A stretch of DNA of 64,000 nt from assembly GCF_007992715.1 (NCBI RefSeq), contig NZ_BKAU01000002.1:310001-374000 (forward strand). The letters run 5' to 3'. A program made the position numbers and the translations under genes. Positions 8,584 to 16,731 of the stretch are shown in pieces. Below the pieces are notes generated by a model that saw only the letters and a program-made list of their open reading frames with translations, was not told where the DNA came from and did no database searches. Source of the DNA: Chitinophaga cymbidii (GTDB lineage Bacteria; Bacteroidota; Bacteroidia; Chitinophagales; Chitinophagaceae). Each line of letters starts with the position of its first letter. Positions within the stretch are counted from its first letter, which is position 1.

Positions 8584-9558
8584 ATGGAAACAAGGATATC
8601 TGTTGTGATCCCTACTTACAAAAGGCCGTTGCTGCTGATGGACTGCATCAAGGCGCTTGCGCACCAGACCATTGGCCGCGATGCCTTTGAAGTGATCATT
8701 GTCAGCGACGGGCCGGACCGGCTTACGAAAGAGGTGGTGGTGAGCTGGAAGCATACCGGTCTGCTGGATATTGAATACATTCCGCTTGACAGGAAGAGAG
8801 GCCCGGCCGCTGCCCGTAACAGGGGATGGAAGCTGGCGTCGGGGGAACTGATCGCTTTTACGGATGATGATTGCGTGCCGGACCCCCTCTGGCTGGAAAA
8901 CCTCTGGGAAGCCTACCAGTGGCCGGATGCCCCGGTTTTCTCCGGCCGCGTTATCGTACCCTTGTCAGCAGACCAGCCGACAGACTACGAATGGAACACG
9001 GCGCAGCTTGAGAAGGCCGAATTTGTAACGGCCAACTGCGCCTGCAGCCGGAAGATACTGGAACAAACGGGCGGCTTCGACGAACGTTTTGAAATGGCAT
9101 GGCGGGAAGACAGCGATCTGCAATTTTCCATCAGCCAGCAACATATTCCTTTACAGCCGCTGCCGGAGGCGATCGTGGTGCACCCGGTAAGAAAAGCACG
9201 CTGGGGCGTGAGCCTGTTCGAGCAAAAGAAAGCGATGTTCAACGCCCTGCTGTTCAAAAAATATCCCGCGCTTTATCGCCACCGCATTCATGAACGGCCG
9301 CCGTTTAATTACTACGCCATGATCTTTTCCATCACCGGTGCGGTGGTGGCCCTTGTGCTGGGCGGTTACATACCGGCGCTGATGCTTTTAGGCATATGGG
9401 TCATACTGCTGACGCATTTTGTACTGAAGCGCCTTCGTTATACGTCGCATGCCTGGCCGCATGTGCTGGAAATGATCGTCACCTCCGCCTGTATTCCTTT
9501 TTTATCCGTGTACTGGAACTGGTACGGTTCCTGGAAGTATAAGGTGTTGCTCTGGTAA
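8584..9558 (+). CDS. Family 2 glycosyltransferase with C-terminal membrane helices
   Basis: A 324-residue GT-A enzyme starting METRISVVIPTYKRP, 11 bases after the carbamoyltransferase stop. The nucleotide-binding fold is clear: VVIPTYKRP, the FTDDDCVPD metal-binding DxD region near residue 100, and a WREDSDLQFS acceptor-side motif near residue 180. About residues 245-300 form two hydrophobic helices, suggesting attachment to the inner membrane. Inverting GT2 enzymes of this shape assemble surface glycans from nucleotide sugars. Donor and acceptor cannot be read. It ends one base before the next ATG, so translational coupling with the GT9 is likely. Confidence 0.88.
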   Translation: METRISVVIPTYKRPLLLMDCIKALAHQTIGRDAFEVIIVSDGPDRLTKEVVVSWKHTGLLDIEYIPLDRKRGPAAARNRGWKLASGELIAFTDDDCVPDPLWLENLWEAYQWPDAPVFSGRVIVPLSADQPTDYEWNTAQLEKAEFVTANCACSRKILEQTGGFDERFEMAWREDSDLQFSISQQHIPLQPLPEAIVVHPVRKARWGVSLFEQKKAMFNALLFKKYPALYRHRIHERPPFNYYAMIFSITGAVVALVLGGYIPALMLLGIWVILLTHFVLKRLRYTSHAWPHVLEMIVTSACIPFLSVYWNWYGSWKYKVLLW

Positions 9559-9559
9559 G

Positions 9560-10543
9560 ATGTTGTACCTGATCCATAAAATTGCCGTTTTCCGGGCATT
9601 GCAGCTGGGCGACATGCTTTGTGCGGTGCCTGCGTTCCGTGCCCTGCGCGCCGCGTTCCCCGCTGCACACATCTCGCTGATCGGGCTGCCCTGGGCGGAA
9701 GCGTTCGTAAAACGGTTTGCTGCTTATATAGACGAGCTGATCGTTTTCCCCGCTTACCCCGGTCTTCCCGAGCAGCAGCCGGTAGATCCGGAGAAGGTGA
9801 TGGCCTTTATCCAGCAAATGCAGGCGCACCGGTTCGACCTGCTGCTGCAGATGCAGGGCAATGGCAATATCGTAAATCCTTTGATGGAGAAGCTGGGCGC
9901 CGGTATTGTGGCCGGTTTCTGCCAGTCGGATAAATATTGTCCGGATACCTGTACTTTCATCCGTTACCCTGATCATCTCAGCGAGGTGCAGCGGCATCTT
10001 CGCCTGATGGAGCATTTGAACATACCGCTGAAAGGTGAGGAACTGGAATTTCCTTTGACGGAGGAGGATTATGACGATTTCCGTAAACTGGATTTGCCTT
10101 ACGGCAGCGGTGAATATATCTGTGTACACCCGGGATCACGCGGTGCAACGCGGCAATGGCCGCCGGCGTACTTCGCGTCGCTGGCGGATCATTTCGCTGG
10201 CCGCGGATGGAGCATTGTGATCACCGGAACGGCTTCCGAAGCGGGACTGGCAGCGCAGGTGCAATCCATGATGCACGCTAACGCAGTGAACCTGGCGGGT
10301 AAAACATCGCTGGGCGGCCTGGCGGTACTGATCCGGCAGGCGGGGGCGCTCTTTTCCAATTGCACAGGTGTATCGCATTTGGCCGCGGCGGTAAAAACGC
10401 GGAGCGTGATCATTAGTATGGACGGTGAGCCGCTGCGCTGGGCGCCGTCTGATAAACGACTGCATCATATGGTGGACTGGACGAAGGAACAGAATTATGA
10501 AACGGTGGTGCAGGAAGCAAATGCTGTGCTGGAAGGCGTTTAA
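9560..10543 (+). CDS. Family 9 glycosyltransferase (heptosyltransferase-like)
   Basis: A 327-residue GT-B protein. It has the GT9 N-terminal pattern ALQLGDMLCAVPAFRALRAAFP and the C-terminal donor-site pattern CVHPGSRGATRQWPPAYFA with NCTGVSHLAAA near residue 275. GT9 enzymes such as WaaC, WaaF and WaaQ transfer heptose from ADP-heptose to the LPS inner core or to other glycans. The neighbouring leftward operon makes ADP-heptose, which supports heptose as donor. It is the last gene of the rightward operon, and its TAA overlaps the stop of the convergent GT9 by four bases (TTAA). Confidence 0.88.
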   Translation: MLYLIHKIAVFRALQLGDMLCAVPAFRALRAAFPAAHISLIGLPWAEAFVKRFAAYIDELIVFPAYPGLPEQQPVDPEKVMAFIQQMQAHRFDLLLQMQGNGNIVNPLMEKLGAGIVAGFCQSDKYCPDTCTFIRYPDHLSEVQRHLRLMEHLNIPLKGEELEFPLTEEDYDDFRKLDLPYGSGEYICVHPGSRGATRQWPPAYFASLADHFAGRGWSIVITGTASEAGLAAQVQSMMHANAVNLAGKTSLGGLAVLIRQAGALFSNCTGVSHLAAAVKTRSVIISMDGEPLRWAPSDKRLHHMVDWTKEQNYETVVQEANAVLEGV

Positions 10544-11616
10544 TTCAACAGCGTTTCCGCGAATTGCGACAAATCCTTCGCCTGCTGCAGAATGTTTTCC
10601 GGAGATGCCAGCGGATATTGCTCCTGCTTGCAAAGATCATACACATACCGCACCACTTCGTTCCTGCTGCGCAAAGCCTCCGGCACATCAAAGTATAACA
10701 CGGAAGAAGGCACTTTCCATGGCGTATGCTGCGGATTGGTCAATGCATACAATACGATCACCGGCGTTTGCATTGCAGCGGCGAGGTGTACGGTGCCGGT
10801 GTTCACGGAGATCACAAGCCGGCTGTGGCGGAGCAGCACAATAAAATCCTCGATATCCAGCTCCCCGGCTATATTGTAACATCCATCCCCGATAGCTTCC
10901 TGTAATTCCTGCGCCTGTTCTCTTTCCTGCAGGTTGCCGGTGATCAGCAGCGGCAGCTGTAACTGTTCCTTCAGCAACCGGCCTGTTTTGATCCATTCTT
11001 CCAGGGGGTACTGCCGCTTTGCATCGCTGACGCCGGGATGTAATATGATCCAGGGTTTGAACGGGTCCGCGCCATAATGGAGCAGCAGTTCCCTTATGTG
11101 CTGCCACCGGTCTTCATTTATGGACAACGACAATGTTTCCGACGTTGTATCCGCGCCGATGTTAGCCACCAGGTCAAGGTCCCGGCGCACCTGGTGGCGG
11201 ATGAACTGGTAAGGTTCCTGTTCGGGAATCCAGTGCGTCAGCAATTGATAAGGGTTCTCGCGGCAGTAGGCCAGCCGGATGGGAATGTGTGCAAGATAGG
11301 CCAGCATGGCGGCGGGCAGCGGGTTCTGACTATACACGGTGAAGATCACCGCCAGGTCAAACCGTTTTTCTTCCAGCAATGCCGCCATTTGCAGAAGATC
11401 ATGTTCGCTGTTTGGTTGCTGCACCCATGGCACGTCGAAGATGATCGTTTCATCTATTTCAGGTATGCTGCCGGCAACAGGCGCCGCCATGGAAGAAGTG
11501 AGCAGCGTGGTATGCGCCTGAAAGGTTTCTTTCAGCGCGCGGATAGCGGGACTGCTCATCACTACGTCGCCAATATTGTCCAGCCGGATGCACAGGATGC
11601 GTTCAAATGCAAGCAT
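10540..11616 (-). CDS. Family 9 glycosyltransferase (heptosyltransferase-like), second copy
   Basis: A 358-residue GT-B protein with ILCIRLDNIGDVVMSSPAIRAL at the N terminus, the acceptor-side Asp position of heptosyltransferases (RLDNIGD), IILHPGVSDAKRQYP, and SVNTGTVHLAAAMQTPVIVLY near residue 275 for ADP-sugar binding. It differs strongly from the convergent GT9, so the two probably make successive, different linkages rather than being a recent duplication. It closes the leftward operon: its start is one base after the hldE stop region (11618). The predicted role is transfer of the heptose made by GmhA, GmhB and HldE. Confidence 0.88.
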   Translation of the reverse strand: MLAFERILCIRLDNIGDVVMSSPAIRALKETFQAHTTLLTSSMAAPVAGSIPEIDETIIFDVPWVQQPNSEHDLLQMAALLEEKRFDLAVIFTVYSQNPLPAAMLAYLAHIPIRLAYCRENPYQLLTHWIPEQEPYQFIRHQVRRDLDLVANIGADTTSETLSLSINEDRWQHIRELLLHYGADPFKPWIILHPGVSDAKRQYPLEEWIKTGRLLKEQLQLPLLITGNLQEREQAQELQEAIGDGCYNIAGELDIEDFIVLLRHSRLVISVNTGTVHLAAAMQTPVIVLYALTNPQHTPWKVPSSVLYFDVPEALRSRNEVVRYVYDLCKQEQYPLASPENILQQAKDLSQFAETLLN

Positions 11617-11617
11617 G

Positions 11618-13084
11618 TCACACTGTTTTAAGAAGCGGATTGGTATGAATGCGGCGGATCACGGAGCTGGTAGAACGGCCGGGCACCAGCGGCAGAATGG
11701 TCACGTTGCCGCCCAGCTCTTTTACCAGCGGAGCTTCCGGAAGATCTTCCAGCCGGTAATCCCCGCCTTTGGCAAATATGTCCGGCGCTATCATCGAAAT
11801 CAGTTCACAGGGCGTGTCGTCCGCCATGTTCCCGAAGGGAATGATGTGCGTCACCGCTTCCAGCCCCGCGAGCACCTGCATGCGGTCTGAAAGCGGGTTG
11901 ATGGGCCGGTGCTGACCTTTCATTCTCCGGATGCTGTCATCATTGTTGATGCCCACGATGAGCACGTGCCCCAGTGCCCGGGCATTATTGAGATAAGCCA
12001 CGTGCCCGCTGTGCAGGATGTCGAAGCAGCCGTTCGTGAACACCACCTTTTTCCCCTGCGCTTTGTACATCCTGCTGATGGCGGCGATCTGCTGCGGGTC
12101 CGTGATACATTTTTGCTGCATGGAGAAGTAAGCCTGCAATTCGGATTGTGTGCAGCATGCAGTGTTTGCTTTGCTGACCGCTACCGCGGCCGCGGTAGCG
12201 GCGATCTCCGCGGCGGCGGGAACGTCCGCACCGGAGAGGCTTGCCAGTGTAAATGCGCTGATGTACACATCTCCGGCGCCTACTACGTTGGGATGCTGTA
12301 CAGGAAGCGCCTGTGCGCGGTATGCCGGTTCAGGGCCGCGGAATATAACGGCGCCTTCCTCATCCAGCGTCACTGCGGTGATAGTGGCGCGGGTAATCGC
12401 GTGCAGCGCTTCGCCGCACTGCCGTACCTGGGCGACCCTGTCTGCATCCTCCCGCATCTGCAGCAAATGCATCGCTTCCGTATAATTGGGCTTGACCAGT
12501 GAAGGTTGCAGATGACAGAACCGGTCCACATGTTTGGAGTCTACCGCAATGAATACGGGATGTTGCCGCCGCAATTCTTCCAGCGCGCGGATCACGGCGG
12601 GCGTCAGCAATCCCTTGTTGTAGTCGGCGATCACGAGGGCATCGTATTGAGGAAACTCCTGTTGGAGCAAAGTGATGAACGCCGCGTCCGCGTCCGCATT
12701 CAGCGGGGTTTCCGTTCCACTGTCGTAGCGCGTCAGCAGCTGACCGCCCGCCGTCACCCGTGTTTTTACAATGGTAGCCCTTTGCGGGTCATGGATGATG
12801 CGGGTCCGGATACCGGCGTCTTCCAACAGCTGCGCAGCTATCTTTCCATCTTCATCATCACCGGTTACGCTGCAAAAGGTCACTTTTGCGCCGAGATAAC
12901 AGAGGTTGGCGGCCGTGTTGGCGCCGCCGCCGGGAGAAGTGCAGCTGTCCGTTATATCCACAACGGGAACGGGACCTTCCGGGGAAAGCCTGCTGCTGCT
13001 GCCTTTCAGATAACGATCGATCATCAGGTCGCCGATAACGAGTATGCTGAGTATGTTGAACCGTGTAATGAATTGATGGTACAT
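11618..13084 (-). CDS. hldE: Bifunctional heptose-7-phosphate kinase / heptose-1-phosphate adenylyltransferase
   Basis: A 488-residue fusion of two enzymes. Residues 1 to about 310 are a PfkB/ribokinase-type kinase (VIGDLMIDRYLKG, GGGANTAANL, and the catalytic GAGDVYISAF). Residues about 340-488 are a cytidylyltransferase-fold domain (VVFTNGCFDILHSGHVAYL, GINNDDSIRRMKG, GRSTSSVIRRI). Together they convert D-glycero-beta-D-manno-heptose 7-phosphate to the 1,7-bisphosphate and later the 1-phosphate to ADP-heptose. I chose the ATG at 13084, four bases past the gmhB stop; an ATG at 13111 would add nine residues and overlap gmhB. No hldD epimerase is in this locus, so the product here would be the D,D form unless hldD lies elsewhere. 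Confidence 0.93.
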   Translation of the reverse strand: MYHQFITRFNILSILVIGDLMIDRYLKGSSSRLSPEGPVPVVDITDSCTSPGGGANTAANLCYLGAKVTFCSVTGDDEDGKIAAQLLEDAGIRTRIIHDPQRATIVKTRVTAGGQLLTRYDSGTETPLNADADAAFITLLQQEFPQYDALVIADYNKGLLTPAVIRALEELRRQHPVFIAVDSKHVDRFCHLQPSLVKPNYTEAMHLLQMREDADRVAQVRQCGEALHAITRATITAVTLDEEGAVIFRGPEPAYRAQALPVQHPNVVGAGDVYISAFTLASLSGADVPAAAEIAATAAAVAVSKANTACCTQSELQAYFSMQQKCITDPQQIAAISRMYKAQGKKVVFTNGCFDILHSGHVAYLNNARALGHVLIVGINNDDSIRRMKGQHRPINPLSDRMQVLAGLEAVTHIIPFGNMADDTPCELISMIAPDIFAKGGDYRLEDLPEAPLVKELGGNVTILPLVPGRSTSSVIRRIHTNPLLKTV

Positions 13085-13088
13085 AATG

Positions 13089-13646
13089 TCAGTTTTGATC
13101 TTCATTTTCAATGATAAGCGTGGCGGCTTCCAGCAGGTCGGACGCTATGAAATCAGGGCGCCGGATGGCGGAGAGGTCCCATTCCGTTTCCCCGCCATTG
13201 TCGATCAGTACCGTTCTGCAGCCTGCTCTTTTGCCGGCTTCCACGTCGTGCAGGATATCACCGATCATCCACGACATATCCAGATCGATCTGCAAGGTTC
13301 CCGCTGCTTTCAGCAACAGGCCGGGCTGCGGCTTGCGGCAGCCGCAGGTAACGGCGTAGGGTGATACGATGCCTTCGGGATGATGGGGACAATAAAAATA
13401 CCCGTCCAGCTCCACCGGTAACATATCCAGCATCTTTTCCATCATCACTAAAAAATCTTCTTCGCTGAAATAGCCATGCGCAATGCCGGACTGGTTGGAA
13501 GCCACCACGAGGGCATAGCCGTGCGCATGCAACAGCTGCAGCCCTTCAATGGCGCCCCGTTCCAGCGTTACAAGCGCGGGATCGGAATTGTACGGAACAT
13601 TCCGCACCAGTGTGCCGTCTTTATCTATGAATACCGCTTTTCTCAT
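13089..13646 (-). CDS. gmhB: D-glycero-D-manno-heptose 1,7-bisphosphate 7-phosphatase
   Basis: A 185-residue HAD-superfamily phosphatase. AVFIDKDGTLVRNV holds the nucleophile and acid/base aspartates (DxD), VVASNQSG is motif II, and CRKPQPGLL with MIGDILHDVEAG are motifs III and IV. CPHHPEG followed by TCGCRKP is the Cys/His zinc-binding insert characteristic of GmhB. The start at 13646 overlaps the stop of the GT4-GmhA gene by four bases (ATGA). It removes the 7-phosphate between the two HldE steps, so three consecutive genes cover the pathway from sedoheptulose 7-phosphate to ADP-heptose. Confidence 0.93.
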   Translation of the reverse strand: MRKAVFIDKDGTLVRNVPYNSDPALVTLERGAIEGLQLLHAHGYALVVASNQSGIAHGYFSEEDFLVMMEKMLDMLPVELDGYFYCPHHPEGIVSPYAVTCGCRKPQPGLLLKAAGTLQIDLDMSWMIGDILHDVEAGKRAGCRTVLIDNGGETEWDLSAIRRPDFIASDLLEAATLIIENEDQN

Positions 13647-15529
13647 AATGTCAGTGATGCCGCCACGGGTTGTGTTGTTTCCTTTGCCGGCCGTGGCGTG
13701 TATAACCGTTGTTCCACCAGCATGCAAAGCGTATGCAGCGCATGCAGTTGCATTTCCTGGATGCGCACCGTGCTGGCGGACGGAACGATGATGTTGATCT
13801 CTCCGAGAGCGGCCGCGTCGCCGCCGTCTTTTCCCAGCAGGTTGATGCAGGTGATCTGCATTTCCCGCGCGGCTTCCATGGCGCGGAGGATGTTGGGGGA
13901 GTTGCCGCTGGTGCTGATGCACAGCAGGATGTCGCCCTTTCGTCCGAGTGCGCGCACCTGCCGTGCAAATACGTCGTCGAAGCTGAAGTCGTTAGACCAG
14001 GCGGTGAGCAGGGCCGTATCCGCCGTCAGGCTGATGACCGGCAACCCCGGCCGGTCCGGGATCTCAAACCGTCCCATCAGCTCCGCGGCAAAATGCTGGC
14101 TTTCCGCCGCGCTGCCGCCGTTGCCGCAAACCAGTATCTTTTTTCCCTGCAGCAGGCATCTGCACATGCGGTGCGCCGCATCGCGCAGGGGAATGCGCAA
14201 TTGCCTGCGGCTGAGCGCCACCGCGGTCATCAGGCTGTCGAACGCCTTGTCGATCGCGGAGAGGTCTTCCAGCACCGTAGCGGATACGGCTACATTGTGA
14301 CGGGTGATGATATGCTCGTATACGGTTGACATTTTATGCGCCACATGCTGCCAGGTAAACAGCGTCTGCACCCTGCGGATAGCCTGTTTTCCCATTTCCT
14401 GCAACTGTTGCTGATCTTTCAGTAAGGTGAATATCTTTTCCGCCAGCGCTTCAGGATCATGCGGCGGCACCAGGCAGCCGGTCTTACCGTCCTGCACGCT
14501 GTATTGTATGCCGCCAACGGCCGCACCGATCACGGGAGTGCCGCAGGCCATGGATTCGAGGGGCGTAATGCCGAAGGGCTCGTACCAGGGAGTGGTGAGA
14601 AAAATATCCGCGGCGGCGTAGTAATATTTCAGCTCATCGCGGCCTTTGCGTCCTGCGAAGGTGACCGAAGCCTGTATGCCGAGTTCTTTTGCCAGCTGCT
14701 TCAGTCGGCATATCTCGGGATTGGGGCCTTTGCCCGGCTCTTCCGCTTCACCGCCGACCACGATCAGCCGGATTTTTTTTCCCGCGTACGGCAGCTTTGC
14801 TATGGCCCTGATCACATTATCCACTCCCTTCCGCGGCACCATCCTCCCCAACTGGAGCAATACATATTCATCCTGCGAAAGCCTGACGCGCATCCGCGCC
14901 AGCTGCCGGTCTACCGGGTACATCTCTTCCGTATTCACACCGCAGGGGATCATGGTGATCTTTCCGGCGGGCGCATGGTAGAGGTTTATGAGGTCTTCTT
15001 TGTCCTGCGGACATTCCGCAATGATCTGGTCCGCCTGCCGGATCACTTCCTGTTCTATCGCGATCCTTTCCGGCGGGAACCGGTCCTGCTCCCCCTGGTG
15101 CAGCTTGCGCACACGTCCCAGCGCGTGAAAGGTGACCACAAACGGGACGTGCAGCATCGATTTCAATTCCATCGCTACGAGCGCTGACATAAAAAAGTTT
15201 GCATGCACAAGATGATAATGGATGTTTTCCTGCCGGATGAAAGCCAGCATATCATCCCTGAAAGCGGCCATGAAGGGCAGCAGCAATTCTTTTTCCACCG
15301 GCTCCGGCGGGCCTGCGTCTACGTGAATGATCCTGATGTGCTGGTTCCATTGCAGGCAACGGGGCAATGCCGGGTTTTCGCGCCGGGTGAAGATATCCAC
15401 CTGGTATCCTTTCTTTGCCATCTGCCGGGCAAGCTCGCCGACATATACGTTCTGGCCGCCCGCATCCACGCCGCCCAATGCTGCCAATGGCGAAGCATGC
15501 TCACTGATAAATGCTATCCGCGTCTTCAT
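13643..15529 (-). CDS. Fusion of a GT4 glycosyltransferase and phosphoheptose isomerase GmhA
   Basis: One 628-residue frame holds two enzymes. Residues 1 to about 410 are a GT4 retaining glycosyltransferase of the sucrose-synthase-like branch: GGVDAGGQNVYVGELARQM, LLQLGRMVPRKGVDNVI, and the EPFGITPLE E-x7-E motif. Residues about 425-615 are a SIS domain of GmhA type: VCGNGGSAAESQHFAAELMGRF (Glu476), STSGNSPNIL, and IQEMQLHALHTLC with the catalytic-type His. GmhA isomerises sedoheptulose 7-phosphate to D-glycero-D-manno-heptose 7-phosphate. No frameshift or stop lies between the halves, and no separate gmhA is in the locus, so the fused domain should supply this step. The gene overlaps both neighbours by ATGA. 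Confidence 0.9.
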   Translation of the reverse strand: MKTRIAFISEHASPLAALGGVDAGGQNVYVGELARQMAKKGYQVDIFTRRENPALPRCLQWNQHIRIIHVDAGPPEPVEKELLLPFMAAFRDDMLAFIRQENIHYHLVHANFFMSALVAMELKSMLHVPFVVTFHALGRVRKLHQGEQDRFPPERIAIEQEVIRQADQIIAECPQDKEDLINLYHAPAGKITMIPCGVNTEEMYPVDRQLARMRVRLSQDEYVLLQLGRMVPRKGVDNVIRAIAKLPYAGKKIRLIVVGGEAEEPGKGPNPEICRLKQLAKELGIQASVTFAGRKGRDELKYYYAAADIFLTTPWYEPFGITPLESMACGTPVIGAAVGGIQYSVQDGKTGCLVPPHDPEALAEKIFTLLKDQQQLQEMGKQAIRRVQTLFTWQHVAHKMSTVYEHIITRHNVAVSATVLEDLSAIDKAFDSLMTAVALSRRQLRIPLRDAAHRMCRCLLQGKKILVCGNGGSAAESQHFAAELMGRFEIPDRPGLPVISLTADTALLTAWSNDFSFDDVFARQVRALGRKGDILLCISTSGNSPNILRAMEAAREMQITCINLLGKDGGDAAALGEINIIVPSASTVRIQEMQLHALHTLCMLVEQRLYTPRPAKETTQPVAASLTL

Positions 15530-16530
15530 ATATGATCTGTTAAAGTTGAATATTCCTGTGTCAAGGTTGTTTCAGGGGTGGAGGTCACCGCCTGGAAGAG
15601 ATGTTCCCATTCGTTGGTAAACCGGTGAATGCAGAAACGCTCCCTGGCCGTATGTCTGCCGGCTTCGCCGATCCTGTGCGCCAGCTGTTCGTCATCCAGC
15701 AACGCTTGCATTTTTCCGGCGAGATAATCAATATTCGTATGTATGTACCCGTTATAACCGTCCCGGATCACCGTTACCAGTTCCGTGGTGGCCAGTCCTA
15801 CTACCGGAATACCCTGCATCATCGCTTCACATACGGCGAGGGCGAGGCTGGTATGACGTACCGGGTGGAAAAGAAAACGGTAACGGCTGCGGAATGCAGG
15901 CAGCTGCGGATGCAGCACTTCACCAATGCCGTGCTCGCCGTTGCCCATGCCTGCAAGATCAAGCGGCACCTGCTCCCTTACGTCCCGGAAAATATCCCAG
16001 CCCAGGCAGCGGCCTCTTTGCGGGAGGTGGTTAATCACCACAAGCCCTTTCGGAAGATCGCCGCGGTAGGAGACCTGCGGGTCCGTTACGCCATGTTCTA
16101 TCACTTTCACCGGCGTACGGTTATTGTCCCACATCAACCTGTTATAATGTGTAACATGCACCAGCAAAATATCCGGATCATCCACCACATGCCGGGTGTC
16201 TGTGGCCTGTTCATGCGGTGTGTTGTGCTCGAGGTAAATGCGCGGCAGCGAACGTTGCTCCGGTGAGAGAATGTTGAACTGGTCTTCCCGGTAATTCCGG
16301 GCGGACTGAAAAAGGATGAGATCGAATTGATGATATCTGACTGATCCGGCGGGTATTTCGGTGACGTTATCACCGAAGGGAAAGGTCTGCCCCCGGCCAT
16401 AGTAGCCTTCACTGCGCTCTTCATTGACAGGGATGCAGATGTCGTAATTTCCTTGCGATAAGTAATAAAGGTAACTGCCATGCACATGCCACGTAAATAT
16501 TTTCAATCGCTTTTGCCGCCTGATTTCCAT
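15526..16530 (-). CDS. GT-B glycosyltransferase (GT4-like), first gene of the heptose operon
   Basis: A 334-residue cytosolic protein without a signal peptide. The C-terminal half has the GT-B donor-site signature FLFHPVRHTSLALAVCEAMMQGIPVVGLATTE, where Glu of AVCEAM takes the place of the E-x7-E residue, followed by DGYNGYIHTN. The N-terminal half is less conserved (WHVHGSYLYYLSQ, IYLEHNTPHEQATD). It resembles GT4-like enzymes of surface polysaccharide clusters, but donor and acceptor are unknown. Its stop overlaps the start of the GT4-GmhA gene (ATGA), and it heads a tightly coupled five-gene leftward operon ending at 10540. Confidence 0.8.
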   Translation of the reverse strand: MEIRRQKRLKIFTWHVHGSYLYYLSQGNYDICIPVNEERSEGYYGRGQTFPFGDNVTEIPAGSVRYHQFDLILFQSARNYREDQFNILSPEQRSLPRIYLEHNTPHEQATDTRHVVDDPDILLVHVTHYNRLMWDNNRTPVKVIEHGVTDPQVSYRGDLPKGLVVINHLPQRGRCLGWDIFRDVREQVPLDLAGMGNGEHGIGEVLHPQLPAFRSRYRFLFHPVRHTSLALAVCEAMMQGIPVVGLATTELVTVIRDGYNGYIHTNIDYLAGKMQALLDDEQLAHRIGEAGRHTARERFCIHRFTNEWEHLFQAVTSTPETTLTQEYSTLTDHI

Positions 16531-16731
16531 ACCCTGAGATTTGATATTATGATAAGCGCTTCAAGAATGGAACCAAACGCTTTATGATCAGGAACCTCCG
16601 GTTGTTACTTTCTTCTTCTGGAAATGTCGTTGCTTCTTTTACTCATTTGTAGCGAAAGGTGCATACTTGTTATAAACATCATGCTGCTGTTACTTCGGAA
16701 CAAAGTTTGTTCGCTATTCATAAACATTTTT

